From Siccirubricoccus soli (GTDB lineage: Bacteria; Pseudomonadota; Alphaproteobacteria; Acetobacterales; Acetobacteraceae): 35,246 nt of DNA. The notes under the pieces were generated by a model. The model saw only the letters and a program-made list of their open reading frames with translations, was not told the origin of the DNA and made no database searches. Made by a program: the position numbers and the translations under genes. Position 1 is the stretch's first letter. The number at the start of each line of letters is the position of its first letter. Below are positions 22,137 to 29,839 of this stretch, piece after piece. Location of the stretch: the NCBI RefSeq assembly GCF_024178315.1, contig NZ_JAMZIK010000045.1, positions 1-35,246 of the forward strand, in the 5' to 3' direction.

Positions 22137-23609
22137 TCACCCTGCGCAGCAGGACAGCTTCGCGACCTCCTTGGAGAAGCTCAACGCGGCCAGCTTCAGG
22201 GCCTCAACCGTCGTCAGGTACGGGAAGATCGTGGTGGACAGGTCGGCCACGGTCAGCCCATGCTTCACCGCCAGGACGGCGGTCTGGATGCTGTCCCCGG
22301 CCTCCGGCGCCAGGATGTGCGCGCCCAGGAGCCGCCCGCTGCCCCGCTCCGCCACCAGCTTGACCAGCCCCCGCGTGTCGCGGGCGGCCAGCGCCCGGGG
22401 CACCTGGTCGAGCGACACGACCCTGGTCTCGATCTCCAGGCCCGCGCGCCGGGCCGCCGCCTCGGTCAGGCCGACGCTCGCCGCCTGCGGGTCGCTGAAG
22501 GTCACCTCCGGCATGGCCGTGGCGTCGTAGCGCGGCGCGCCGTCGGCGCCGAGCGCGTTCTCCGCGGCCACCTTGCCGCCGTGGGCCGCCATGTAGACGT
22601 GGAGGTCCCGGCCGGTGACGTCGCCCGCGGCGTAGACCCCGGGGCGCGTCGTGCGCATCCGGTCGTCGACCTGGACAGCGCCGCGGCCGTCCAGCGCCAC
22701 GCCAGCCTCCTCCAGGCCCATCCCGGCCGTGTTCGGTGTCCTGCCGGTGGCCGCGAGGACGCGCTCGGCCGGGAGCGTCACGGCCCAGCCATCGGCACCC
22801 CGGGCGACGAGTTCGACCCCGCCGTCCCCGGCCTGCCGGATAGCCTCGTAGGCCACCCCGCAGCGGACATCGACACCCTCTGCGCGGAGGTATTCGGCCA
22901 GCGCCGCGCTCACCTCCGGCTCCGCGCCGGGCAGCAGCCGGGAGCGGCACACGATGGTCACGCGCACGCCGAAGCGGGCGAATATCTGGCCGAGCTCGAC
23001 GCCGATGACGCCGCCGCCGATCACCAGGAGCGAGGCGGGGAGCGCCTCGATCTCCATCGCCGTCGTGCTGGTTAGCCAGGGGACCGTGTCCAGTCCGGGG
23101 ATCGCCGGTGCGGCGGGCGACGTGCCGGTGGCGATGATGGCCTTGCCGGGCCGGTAGACCGCGTCCCCGACCATGACCGCGCCGTCCGGGGTGAGGCGCC
23201 CCCGCCCCGGGATGTAGGCGACGTCAGGGTAGTCCGGCAGGAGGTTGGCGTACTTCGCCTGCCGGAGGCTGGCGACCAGCGCGTCCTTCTGCGCGACGAG
23301 GGCCTTCCAGTCCTCCAGCCGCGCCGACGCGGCGACCCCGGCGAAGCGTGAGGCCGCGCGGGCTTGGTGCAGGGTCTCCGCGGCCCGGATGAGCGCCTTC
23401 GACGGCACGCAGCCGATGTTGACGCAGGTGCCACCGATGGTCCCGTCGCCGATCAGGGCGACCTTAGCGCCGAGCTCCGAGGCGCGGATCGCCGCGGCGA
23501 AGCCCGCCGACCCGGTGCCGATCACGACGAGGTCCGGCGCGCGCTCGCCGCGGCTCGGCTTGGCGCCGCAGCAGTCATGCTGGGCGGGCTGCGGTGCGAT
23601 GAAGTTCAC
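22137..23609 (-). CDS. merA: mercuric reductase MerA
   Basis: This 490-residue flavoprotein reduces Hg(II) to volatile Hg(0) using NADPH and FAD in the cytoplasm. It has the active-site disulphide GTCVNIGCVPSK (C62, C67), an FAD motif at DLVVIGTGSAGFAAA, an NADPH motif at LLVIGGGVIGVELG, the conserved C-terminal Tyr in TIFPYLTTVEALK and the vicinal pair CC at 487-488 (KLSCCAG) that delivers mercury to the active site. No N-terminal heavy-metal-associated domain is present, but a CC lies at residues 13-14 in the short leader. It is the last gene of the mer operon, 33 bp after merF. Confidence 0.95.
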   Translation of the reverse strand: MNFIAPQPAQHDCCGAKPSRGERAPDLVVIGTGSAGFAAAIRASELGAKVALIGDGTIGGTCVNIGCVPSKALIRAAETLHQARAASRFAGVAASARLEDWKALVAQKDALVASLRQAKYANLLPDYPDVAYIPGRGRLTPDGAVMVGDAVYRPGKAIIATGTSPAAPAIPGLDTVPWLTSTTAMEIEALPASLLVIGGGVIGVELGQIFARFGVRVTIVCRSRLLPGAEPEVSAALAEYLRAEGVDVRCGVAYEAIRQAGDGGVELVARGADGWAVTLPAERVLAATGRTPNTAGMGLEEAGVALDGRGAVQVDDRMRTTRPGVYAAGDVTGRDLHVYMAAHGGKVAAENALGADGAPRYDATAMPEVTFSDPQAASVGLTEAAARRAGLEIETRVVSLDQVPRALAARDTRGLVKLVAERGSGRLLGAHILAPEAGDSIQTAVLAVKHGLTVADLSTTIFPYLTTVEALKLAALSFSKEVAKLSCCAG

Positions 23610-23642
23610 GGTGATTCCTTTGCTTTCCCTTGGTCTGATGAC

Positions 23643-23849
23643 TCAAACAGATCCCCGACGCCGGTAGGCCGCGTAGGCGATGATCCCGAGGAACAGGACC
23701 ATCGCCGGGATCAGGACGTAGTCGAGGTAGCCGAGCACGGCCGAGAGGCCGACGGCGCCGAGCAGGACGGCCAAGACCGGGGTGGAGCAGCACAGCGCGG
23801 CCACCATGAAGCCGACGATGCCGGTGGCCATGAGCTTGCGGTTCTCCAT
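23643..23849 (-). CDS. merF: mercury transporter MerF
   Basis: This 68-residue two-helix membrane protein brings Hg(II) through the inner membrane to MerA. It shows the family's first helix with the Cys pair, VAALCCSTPVL (C20, C21), then GAVGLSAVLGYLDYVLIPAM for the second. The second Cys pair of some MerF proteins is absent. The ATG at 23849 follows the TGA of the preceding small gene by one base, so it is coupled. The frame is open upstream without a plausible start. Confidence 0.85.
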   Translation of the reverse strand: MENRKLMATGIVGFMVAALCCSTPVLAVLLGAVGLSAVLGYLDYVLIPAMVLFLGIIAYAAYRRRGSV

Positions 23850-23850
23850 G

Positions 23851-24037
23851 TCAGCGGTCGTCGCCCGCGTGTCCGGCGGAACCACCGGGGTCGAGCGAAG
23901 CCGCCGCGGCGGCCGCGGGCGCCAAGGCGGGCGACGAAGCCCGCCGGAGGGCAGCAGAGGCTGCCCAGGACGACGGCGACACCACCCATGGCGAACAGCC
24001 CCGCCGAGGCGGCGACCAGGCGGGCGGCGACCCTCAT
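23851..24037 (-). pseudogene. small gene between merB and merF, frameshifted
   Basis: An ATG at 24037 overlaps the merB stop (ATGA) and gives MRVAARLVAASAGLFAMGGV.. AVVLGSLCCPP, a hydrophobic start with a Cys pair. A different frame supplies the ending (LAPAAAAAASLDPGGSAGHA then GDDR) at the TGA 23851-23853, one base before the merF ATG. The interval is 187 bp, one more than a multiple of three, so one base insertion in a G/C-rich run (about 23910-23945) separates the two halves. If restored it would be a 61-residue membrane-anchored protein, perhaps a mercury-handling accessory. The same gap may be a sequencing error. Confidence 0.45.
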
Positions 24038-24807
24038 GCCCCGCCCGCGTCCGGCCGTGCGGCGAGCATCGGCACGAACAGGCCCTTGCCGACTTGCAGC
24101 GCCGCTTCCACCGAGAGCCGGAACCCGGCGCCGCCCGGGTCGACCCGCTGGCGCCACGCCGCGAGGTGTTCGTCCGAGTAGAAGAACAGCTTCACGGTGC
24201 AGCCCGAGGTCGCGCCGCACCCGTCGGCGTAGCGGATCCCCGCCCACACGACGGCGGCGGAGGGCGCCGCCGAGGCGAGCGCGCAGCCCTTGTCGCGCGT
24301 CGCGATCCGGATGGGCGCGCCGCACTCGGGGCAGGAGGACTCGACGGCCGTGTCGCAGCCGAGCATGGCCCCCATGCCGAGCGCGTCGATGGCGCAGAGA
24401 GCGTGCACTTCGGCCAGCCCGTCCAGCCGGACGCGATGACCGGTCTCCCGCGCGCTGAAGGGATAGGCAGCCGTCACGGCCGTGCCGTGCTCGTCGAGGA
24501 CCACGAGATCCCGCCGACGCAGCGCGCGCAGCACCTCGGCGACCGCAGGCTCGTCCTGGCCGGTCCCGGCGGCCAGCCACGCCACCTCCGGCGCCGCGCC
24601 GGAGCGGGCGAAGCCGCGCAAGACCGCCTGCCAGACCCGATCCTCGGTCGTGCTCAGGCCCGACCACTTCTCCGCCCGCCGCGCCACGACCATGCTGGCG
24701 GCGAGCGCTTCGCGCGCCGTCGGCTCGGTGACAAGCGACCAGTCCGGCATCATCACGCCGGGGCGCAACGCGAAGGCTTCGCCGATCGTCCGTTCGCTGG
24801 TGTCCAC
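24034..24807 (-). CDS. merB: organomercurial lyase MerB
   Basis: This 257-residue protein breaks the carbon-mercury bond of organomercurials in the cytoplasm, handing Hg(II) to MerA. The catalytic pair is seen as C138 and D141 in LCAIDALGMGAMLG (Cys-x-x-Asp), and the third Cys lies in DGCGATSGCTVKLFFYSDEH (C197 or C203). The N-terminal winged-helix part (TTEDRVWQAVLRGFARSG, EVLRALRRRDLVVLDE) is intact. An additional CPECG pair near residue 159-162 is noted, unusual in the shorter E. coli-type enzymes. It is the third gene of the mer operon. Confidence 0.92.
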   Translation of the reverse strand: MDTSERTIGEAFALRPGVMMPDWSLVTEPTAREALAASMVVARRAEKWSGLSTTEDRVWQAVLRGFARSGAAPEVAWLAAGTGQDEPAVAEVLRALRRRDLVVLDEHGTAVTAAYPFSARETGHRVRLDGLAEVHALCAIDALGMGAMLGCDTAVESSCPECGAPIRIATRDKGCALASAAPSAAVVWAGIRYADGCGATSGCTVKLFFYSDEHLAAWRQRVDPGGAGFRLSVEAALQVGKGLFVPMLAARPDAGGA

Positions 24808-24835
24808 GGGACCTCCGATGCCTTCCCGGGCTGCC

Positions 24836-25129
24836 CTACTGCACCGTCCGCGACGGGAACCCGGCGTTGGTCGTCGCCTGCACCAGGGCCGCGACGTCCG
24901 TCCTGGCGTCGTCGAAAGTCACCGTGGCGGTGGCCGTCCCGTTGCCCTCGGAGACCGCCACTCGGCTCACGCCGGGCACGCGGGAGAGGGTCCGCTTCAC
25001 GATGGGGGCGCAGGTGGCGCAGGAGACGTTCTGCACCTCGAGGGTCGCCGTCCGCTCGGCGGCGAATGCCGTGGCGCCGATGCCCAGGACGAGGCCCAGG
25101 GCGGCGGCGAGGCGGGTGATCGGCTTCAT
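24836..25129 (-). CDS. merP: periplasmic mercury-binding protein MerP
   Basis: This 97-residue protein has an N-terminal signal peptide (MKPITRLAAALGLVLGIGAT then AFA) and the heavy-metal-associated domain motif NVSCATCAPIVKRTL (C-x-x-C), which binds Hg(II) in the periplasm and passes it to MerT. The frame is open upstream over merT but the ATG at 25129 with the signal peptide is decisive. It is the second gene of the operon, 23 bp after merT. Confidence 0.92.
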   Translation of the reverse strand: MKPITRLAAALGLVLGIGATAFAAERTATLEVQNVSCATCAPIVKRTLSRVPGVSRVAVSEGNGTATATVTFDDARTDVAALVQATTNAGFPSRTVQ

Positions 25130-25152
25130 GTCCGGCTTCCTTTCCAGGACGG

Positions 25153-25569
25153 CTACAGGAGGATCGACGCGGCGTAGGGGAAGGCGAGGGCCGCCACGAC
25201 AAGGGCGGTCGCGCTCCAGAGGGCGATCTTGACGGTCCGGTCGGAGGCCGGTCGGGCGCAGTGCCAGCCCTCGGCGCAGGCCGCTGCCCTCGGCCTGCGG
25301 TAGACCGCGAAGAACCCGCCCGCGAGGCAGGCCAGGGCGACGGCCACGAAGATCGGCTGGTAGGGCGCCAGGGCGGTCAGGTTGCCGATCCAGGCGCCGC
25401 TGACCCCGATGAGGAACAGGCCAAGGGGCAACAGACAGCAACTCGAAGCGCCGAGCGCGGCGAGCAGCCCCACCGTGGCCAGCAACGCCTTCGGCGGGCT
25501 GTTCCCGTCCCCCGTCCGCTCCCCCGTTTCCCCAGGGGCGAGGACGCCCCGTTCCGCCTGGTCGCTCAT
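25153..25569 (-). CDS. merT: mercuric transport protein MerT
   Basis: This membrane protein (138 residues) imports Hg(II). It has the first-helix pair LGASSCCLLPLGLF (C44, C45), then VSGAWIGNLTALAPYQPIF, and the cytoplasmic pair C98 and C104 (ACAEGWHC), all typical for MerT, followed by a third hydrophobic segment. I take the ATG at 25569 because the mer promoter puts the transcript start near 25595, which leaves an upstream in-frame start at 25593 almost without a leader. GGAGAAGGGA precedes it. It is the first gene of the mer operon. Confidence 0.92.
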   Translation of the reverse strand: MSDQAERGVLAPGETGERTGDGNSPPKALLATVGLLAALGASSCCLLPLGLFLIGVSGAWIGNLTALAPYQPIFVAVALACLAGGFFAVYRRPRAAACAEGWHCARPASDRTVKIALWSATALVVAALAFPYAASILL

Positions 25570-25601
25570 CGCCGCCTGTCCCTTCTCCGCCATCCGGGAC
25601 C

Positions 25602-25632
25602 AAGGTAGGATCTGTAGTAACTACAGGTTCAA
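25602..25632 (-). promoter_or_regulatory. MerR-controlled mer promoter and operator
   Basis: On the minus strand TTGAAC (-35, 25632-25627) is separated by 19 bp from TACCTT (-10, 25607-25602). The overlong spacer holds the perfect dyad CTGTAG-TTA-CTACAG (25626-25612). This is the textbook architecture for activation by MerR-family regulators, which twist the 19-bp spacer into register when Hg(II) binds. Confidence 0.9.
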
Positions 25633-25658
25633 GGGGGGGAATTTTTCGCTCCCGGGAG

Positions 25659-26120
25659 ATGGCGATGGACGGCAGGCAGCGGGGCATCTCGATCGGCGAC
25701 CTCTCTATGCGGACGGGGGTCAACATCGAGACCATCAGGTACTACGAGAAGATCGGCCTGCTACCCGCCCCGGGGCGGACCGGGGGGCGGCATCGGGCGT
25801 ACGAGCCCGCGCACGTCGCCCGGCTCACCTTCGTCCGCAGGAGCCGCGAGCTGGGCTTCAGCCTCGACGAGGTCCGCAGCCTCCTGAGACTCGTCGACGG
25901 TGGCCACAGCTCGTGCTCGGACGTGCAGGCCGTGACCCTTGAGCACCTCGAGGACGTGCGGAGGAAGATCGCCGACCTCCAGCGGCTGGAGCGGACCTTG
26001 AGCGAGGTCGCGTCGCGTTGCCAGGGCGGGTCGGTGCCGGACTGTCCCATCGTCGAGGCGCTCTACGCATCCCCGGAACGCGCCGCGCTTCTTGAAAGCC
26101 AGCCAGGAAAGGCGCCTTGA
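25659..26120 (+). CDS. merR: mercury-responsive regulator MerR
   Basis: This 153-residue dimeric activator/repressor has the N-terminal winged helix IGDLSMRTGVNIETIRYYEK, a dimerisation helix, and the three Hg-binding Cys at C86 (SSCSD), C121 and C129 (CQGGSVPDCP), the exact layout of MerR. The gene is divergent from merT, its own promoter overlapping the shared operator. A putative start is the ATG at 25659; a second Met two codons on is equally possible. Its stop codon forms part of the -35 of a second MerR-type promoter. Confidence 0.93.
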   Translation: MAMDGRQRGISIGDLSMRTGVNIETIRYYEKIGLLPAPGRTGGRHRAYEPAHVARLTFVRRSRELGFSLDEVRSLLRLVDGGHSSCSDVQAVTLEHLEDVRRKIADLQRLERTLSEVASRCQGGSVPDCPIVEALYASPERAALLESQPGKAP

Positions 26121-26147
26121 ACCTGTAGCTGCTCCAGGTCCTAGGGT
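26117..26147 (+). promoter_or_regulatory. second MerR-type promoter, before the flavoprotein gene
   Basis: TTGAAC (26117-26122) and TAGGGT (26142-26147) are 19 bp apart, with CTGTAG-CTG-CTCCAG in the spacer, a dyad with one mismatch per half relative to the mer operator. The word CTTGAACCTGTAG is identical in both operators. The TGA of merR lies within this -35. Confidence 0.7.
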
Positions 26148-26198
26148 CGTCCGTGCGGCGGCGGGCGGAGCGCGCCAGTCCCCGTGGAGGGGTGACCC

Positions 26199-27545
26199 AT
26201 GCCCGACGCCTACGACCTCGTCGTCCTCGGGTCCGGGACCGCCGCCCAGGTCGCGAGTAGCCGGGTGCGGGCCGCGGGCTGGACGGTCGCCGTGGTCGAC
26301 CACCGGCCGTTCGGCGGCACCTGCGCGCTGCGCGGCTGCGACCCCAAGAAGATGCTGGTCAGCGGGGAGGAGGCCCTGGACGCCGTCCGGCGGATGCGCG
26401 GCCACGGCGTCGAGGGCGACGTGCGGATCGCCTGGCCCGACCTCATGGCCTTCAAGCGCAGCTTCACCGACCCGGTGCCGCAGAAGCAGGAGAAGCGCTA
26501 CTGCGACCAGGGCATCGACGCCTTCCACGGCCTGGCCCGATTCACCGGCCCCGACACGGTCACCGTGGAGGGGCGGGAGCTCAAGGCCCGCCACGTCCTC
26601 ATCGCGACCGGTGCCCGCCCCGTGCCGCTCGGCGTCCCCGGCGAGGAGCACGTCGCCACCAGCGACGACTTCCTGGAGCTCGAATCCCTGCCCGCGCGCG
26701 TCGCCTTCATCGGGGGCGGCTACGTCGCGGCCGAGTTCTCCCATCTCGCCGCGCGTGCCGGAGCCGAGGTGACGGTACTCCAGCGGGGCGCCCGGATGCT
26801 GCCGAAGTTCGACCCGGACCTCGTCGGCTGGCTCATGGAGCGGTTTGACGAGCTCGGCGTCGACGTCCGCACGGGCGCGGCGGTGAACCGGGTCGAGAAG
26901 ACAGGACAAGGCTTCCTGGTGCACGCCGTCGCCGATGGCCGGGAGCAGACCGTGGCGGCCGACCTGGTCGTGCACGCGGCGGGCCGTGTTCCTGATCTCG
27001 ATGCACTCGACCTTGCTGCGGGCGGGGTCGCGCTGGAGGGCAGGCGGCTGAGGCTCAACGAATTCCTCCAGAGCGTGTCGAACCCTCGGGTTTACGCGGC
27101 CGGTGACGCGGCGGGCAGTGGGCCACCGCTCACACCCGTGTCGAGCCATGATGCCAAGGTGGTCGCGGCGAACCTTCTCGAGGGAAACCACGCCAGGCCC
27201 GACTACCGCGGCGTGCCCAGCGTCGCGTTTACTGTCCCGCCGATCACCACCGTGGGGTTGGGCGAAGCCGAGGCGCGCGAGCGCGGCCTGAGATTCCGAG
27301 TGAAGTCGGCAAGGGTTCCGCAATGGTTCACGGCCCGACGGCTGGCCGAGCGCATCTACGGCTACAAGACGCTCGTCGAGGAGGACACCGGCCGCATCCT
27401 CGGTGCCCACCTCGTCGGCCCGCACGCGGACGAGGTGATCAACCTTTTCGCGCTGGCCATCCGGCACGGCCTGACGGCCGCCGATCTGAAGGGGACGATG
27501 TTTGCCTATCCGACCGGCGCCTCGGACATCGGCTACATGGCCTGA
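26199..27545 (+). CDS. MerA/glutathione-reductase-like flavoprotein, MerR-controlled
   Basis: This 448-residue protein is a pyridine-nucleotide disulphide oxidoreductase, with FAD motif LVVLGSGTAAQVASS, the redox-active disulphide FGGTCALRGCDPKK (C42, C47), NADPH motif VAFIGGGYVAAEFSHLA and FAD-binding ..VYAAGDAAGSG. It is not glutathione reductase in the strict sense: the HPT catalytic His-Glu segment is replaced by AYPTGASD near the C-terminus, as in MerA-like enzymes where a Tyr stands there. It lacks the C-terminal CC of MerA. GGAGGGG precedes the ATG. The second MerR-type promoter places it in the mercury response; substrate unknown. Confidence 0.75.
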   Translation: MPDAYDLVVLGSGTAAQVASSRVRAAGWTVAVVDHRPFGGTCALRGCDPKKMLVSGEEALDAVRRMRGHGVEGDVRIAWPDLMAFKRSFTDPVPQKQEKRYCDQGIDAFHGLARFTGPDTVTVEGRELKARHVLIATGARPVPLGVPGEEHVATSDDFLELESLPARVAFIGGGYVAAEFSHLAARAGAEVTVLQRGARMLPKFDPDLVGWLMERFDELGVDVRTGAAVNRVEKTGQGFLVHAVADGREQTVAADLVVHAAGRVPDLDALDLAAGGVALEGRRLRLNEFLQSVSNPRVYAAGDAAGSGPPLTPVSSHDAKVVAANLLEGNHARPDYRGVPSVAFTVPPITTVGLGEAEARERGLRFRVKSARVPQWFTARRLAERIYGYKTLVEEDTGRILGAHLVGPHADEVINLFALAIRHGLTAADLKGTMFAYPTGASDIGYMA

Positions 27546-27754
27546 CCGCCAAGCCGGTCCTGTCCGTCGGCAAGGTTTGGACAAGCCTTCGGGAGAGACC
27601 CGCGAGTTCCTCTGGTGGCGCCGCGCAGGTGCCTGTCGACCGCCTGCACCGTCCCGGCGGTCGGCGCCGAGCTGTCGAGGTAGATGGAGTTCCAGAGCAC
27701 CACCGTGGCCACGGCGAGCATCACGGAGACGCCCGTCGCCCATCCCGTGGCCGG
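27546..27754. other. noncoding junction DNA with fragments
   Basis: No gene is convincing. One minus-strand frame carries a hydrophobic MLAVATVVLWNSIYLDSS that could be part of a lost membrane protein. This is a junction region between the mer-controlled gene and the next block. Confidence 0.35.
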
Positions 27755-27853
27755 GGCGCATACGCCCACAGCCCGCTGCGCGAGGCGCTCCTCGGCGGCG
27801 TCACGCGCCATATGCTGGCGCATGCCGACCTGCCGGTGCTAATGCGGCACTGA
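27755..27853 (+). pseudogene. UspA universal stress protein, C-terminal fragment
   Basis: The 32 codons read GAYAHSPLREALLGGVTRHM then LAHADLPVLMRH, which is the C-terminal ATP-binding and dimer strand of UspA (G-x2-H/R..G-G-V-T-R..P-V-L). Nothing recognisable of the N-terminal part is upstream, and the frame before it is unrelated. It is a truncated remnant. Confidence 0.75.
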
Positions 27854-27922
27854 CGGCGGCGCAGGACGGTGGCTCGCTTCGCTCCTGGACCGCTGCGCCG
27901 ATCACAGGAAGTCCGACCGTAG

Positions 27923-29190
27923 TCATCGTCCCGGGACGCCTACGGCGCATTCCCGGACACCGCGCGGGTTATGCGGTCGCGTTGGACGCGTCGCTGCCGC
28001 GAACGCCACCAGCCCGACGCCTGCGAGGGCGGCCAAGGATAGCAGTGGCAGGGCGTAGCTTCCCGACGCGTTCCACAGCCATGCGACGGTAACGGGACCG
28101 ACTGCGGCAGCGACCGCATTCGCGGCGGCCAGGATCCCGATGGCGGAGGCGTAGGCGCGCGTGCCGAACAGTTCGGCGGGTATGGCGCCGCGGACGATGG
28201 CGAGCACCCCGTTCGCCGCCCCGTAGGCGACGACCGCGGCCGCGGCCGCCGCAAGACCACCGGCGACGCCGAGGGATGCCAGGGAGACCGCGACGATCGC
28301 CATGGCGGCGATGCCCACAGCGCGCAGCGGTGCGCGGCGGGCAACGGTGCGCTCGAGCAACCGGCCCGCCACCTGCATCGGCCCCATCAGGGCCGCCACC
28401 GCCAGTGCTGTTCCCGCGCTCATGTCCTTCGACGAGAGCGCGGGCACCAGGTGCACGGCCATCGAGGCGCTGACCGACGCCATCAACAACATCGAGCCAC
28501 CAAGCCACCAGAAGCTGGGCTGCCGGAGGATCTCGCCAAGCGACCCCTCGCCAGCCGCCGCGGCCGCGTGCTGTCCGCCGCCGTCCGAGGCGGGACGGTC
28601 CGGAAGGAACAACCAGTGAAGCGTCGCGCAGGCCATATTGATCGCGGCCAGCGCCAGCAGGGTGGACCGCCATCCGACGCCATCCACGGCCAGCGCCACC
28701 AGCGGCCAGGACAGGGTGCTGGCGAGCCCGCCTGCGAGCGTGACCGCGGCGATGCCGCGGCGCGCGTGCGCGCGACCAAAGGCCACCGCGACCGCCGCGA
28801 AGGCCGCCTCGTAGAGGGTGAAGGCCATCACCGCGCCGATCGCCGCCCACGCCGCGTAAAGCTGCCAGAGCGCCGCCACCTGGCTGGCCGCAGCCAGCCC
28901 AAGCCCGGCGGCCAGCGAGCCTGCGGTCATGATGCGCCGTGCGCCCAGCCGGTCGATCAGCCGTCCGGCGACGAGTGCCGCCGCCCCCCCTGCGCGAGCA
29001 GACCCGCGGAGAAGGCACCCACGACCGCCCCGTGGGACGCCCCAAGCTCGGCCGCCATCGCGGGCGCCAGCACGGAGAACGCGTAGTAGAGCGAACCCCA
29101 GTGGACCACCTGGCTGGCGGCCAGCGCGGCGGGCACGCGCCAAGGCAGGCGCGGCGCCGTCGTGTCCCCGGCCAGCATGGCATCACTCAC
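27923..29190 (-). pseudogene. MFS exporter, frameshifted, coupled to N-acetyltransferase
   Basis: The long C-terminal frame (27923 to about 28985) encodes a membrane transporter related to the exporter at 20843 (GAVMAFTLYEAAFAAVAVAF, LAGGLASTLSWPLVALAVDG, YGAANGVLAIVRGAIPAELF). The first 65 codons are in a different frame: MLAGDTTAPRLPWRVPAALA then ASQVVHWGSLYYAFSVLAP, ending FSAGLLAQG. The frames meet at a run of seven C (28984-28990); eight would join them as QGGAAALVAG. A GTG at 29190 overlaps the acetyltransferase stop as GTGA and is the probable start. It may be a real one-base loss or a sequence error. Confidence 0.65.
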
Positions 29191-29758
29191 CCTCGGCCGA
29201 ATCCGTGCGGTCGCCCTCGCCAAGCGCGCGCTGGAGCAGCACGGTGTCGAGCCAGCGGCCGTGCTTGCGCCCGACCGAACTCAGGGTGCCGACGAGGCGG
29301 AAGCCGAATGCCTCGTGCAGCCGCACCGAGGCGACGTTGGCGCTGTCGCCCACCACCGCAACCATCTGCCGCACCCCGAGCGCCTCGCATTGGGTCAGAA
29401 GCTCCGCGAGCAGCAGGCGCCCGACGCCCCGGCCGATGACGTCGTGGCGAACGTAGACGGAGTTCTCGGCCGTGTTCCGGTATGCGGCGCGGGGCCTGTA
29501 GGCGCTGGCGTAGGCATAGCCGAGGACGGCACCGTCGCCATCCTCCGCGACCAGGTAGGGCAGCCCGCGGGCGAGGATGTCCGCCCGCCGCCGCCGCATC
29601 TCCTCGGCCCCCGGCGGCTCGGTCTCGAAGGATCCGGTCCCGTGCAGGACGTGGTGCCCGTAGATCGCGGCGATGGCGCCGACGTCGCCCTCCGCCGACG
29701 GCCTGACGTGGATGGTGTCGAGCGGCCCTGTGACGGGGGCGAGGTCCTGCGTGTTCAT
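29183..29758 (-). CDS. GNAT N-acetyltransferase, phosphinothricin/ArsN1-like
   Basis: This 191-residue protein is a close match to phosphinothricin-type N-acetyltransferases: IRPSAEGDVGAIAAIYGHHVLH, GTGSFETEPP, RGLPYLVAEDGDGAVLGYAYAS then YRPRAAYRNTAENSVYV, the acetyl-CoA loop IGRGVGRLLL, and GDSANVASVRLHEAFGFR. The ArsN1 branch of this family acetylates arsinothricin and phosphinothricin-like amino acids. With arsH, an ArsO-like gene and MFS exporters around, an arsinothricin role is plausible; sequence alone does not separate the branches. ATG at 29758 is the start. It is divergent from the LysR gene and upstream of the exporter. Confidence 0.8.
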   Translation of the reverse strand: MNTQDLAPVTGPLDTIHVRPSAEGDVGAIAAIYGHHVLHGTGSFETEPPGAEEMRRRRADILARGLPYLVAEDGDGAVLGYAYASAYRPRAAYRNTAENSVYVRHDVIGRGVGRLLLAELLTQCEALGVRQMVAVVGDSANVASVRLHEAFGFRLVGTLSSVGRKHGRWLDTVLLQRALGEGDRTDSAEGE

Positions 29759-29814
29759 GCCCACAAGCCTGCGGCGGCTCGCTCGGGGACGAAAGGAAGA
29801 TTTTCTGATATGCC

Positions 29815-29839
29815 GCATGCGGATAAGTTTTCCGCATGC
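29815..29839. promoter_or_regulatory. LysR-type operator dyad between acetyltransferase and lysR
   Basis: GCATGCGGA (29815-29823) and TCCGCATGC (29831-29839) form a perfect 9-bp dyad around TAAGTTT. The right half covers the ATG of lysR (29836-29838). Position and T-rich centre fit a LysR-type recognition site controlling both divergent genes. Confidence 0.6.

Noticed and set aside
25761-27761. A long minus-strand frame opposite merR and the MerA-like gene.
   Set aside because: Antisense to two confidently identified genes; composition is that of a shadow frame.
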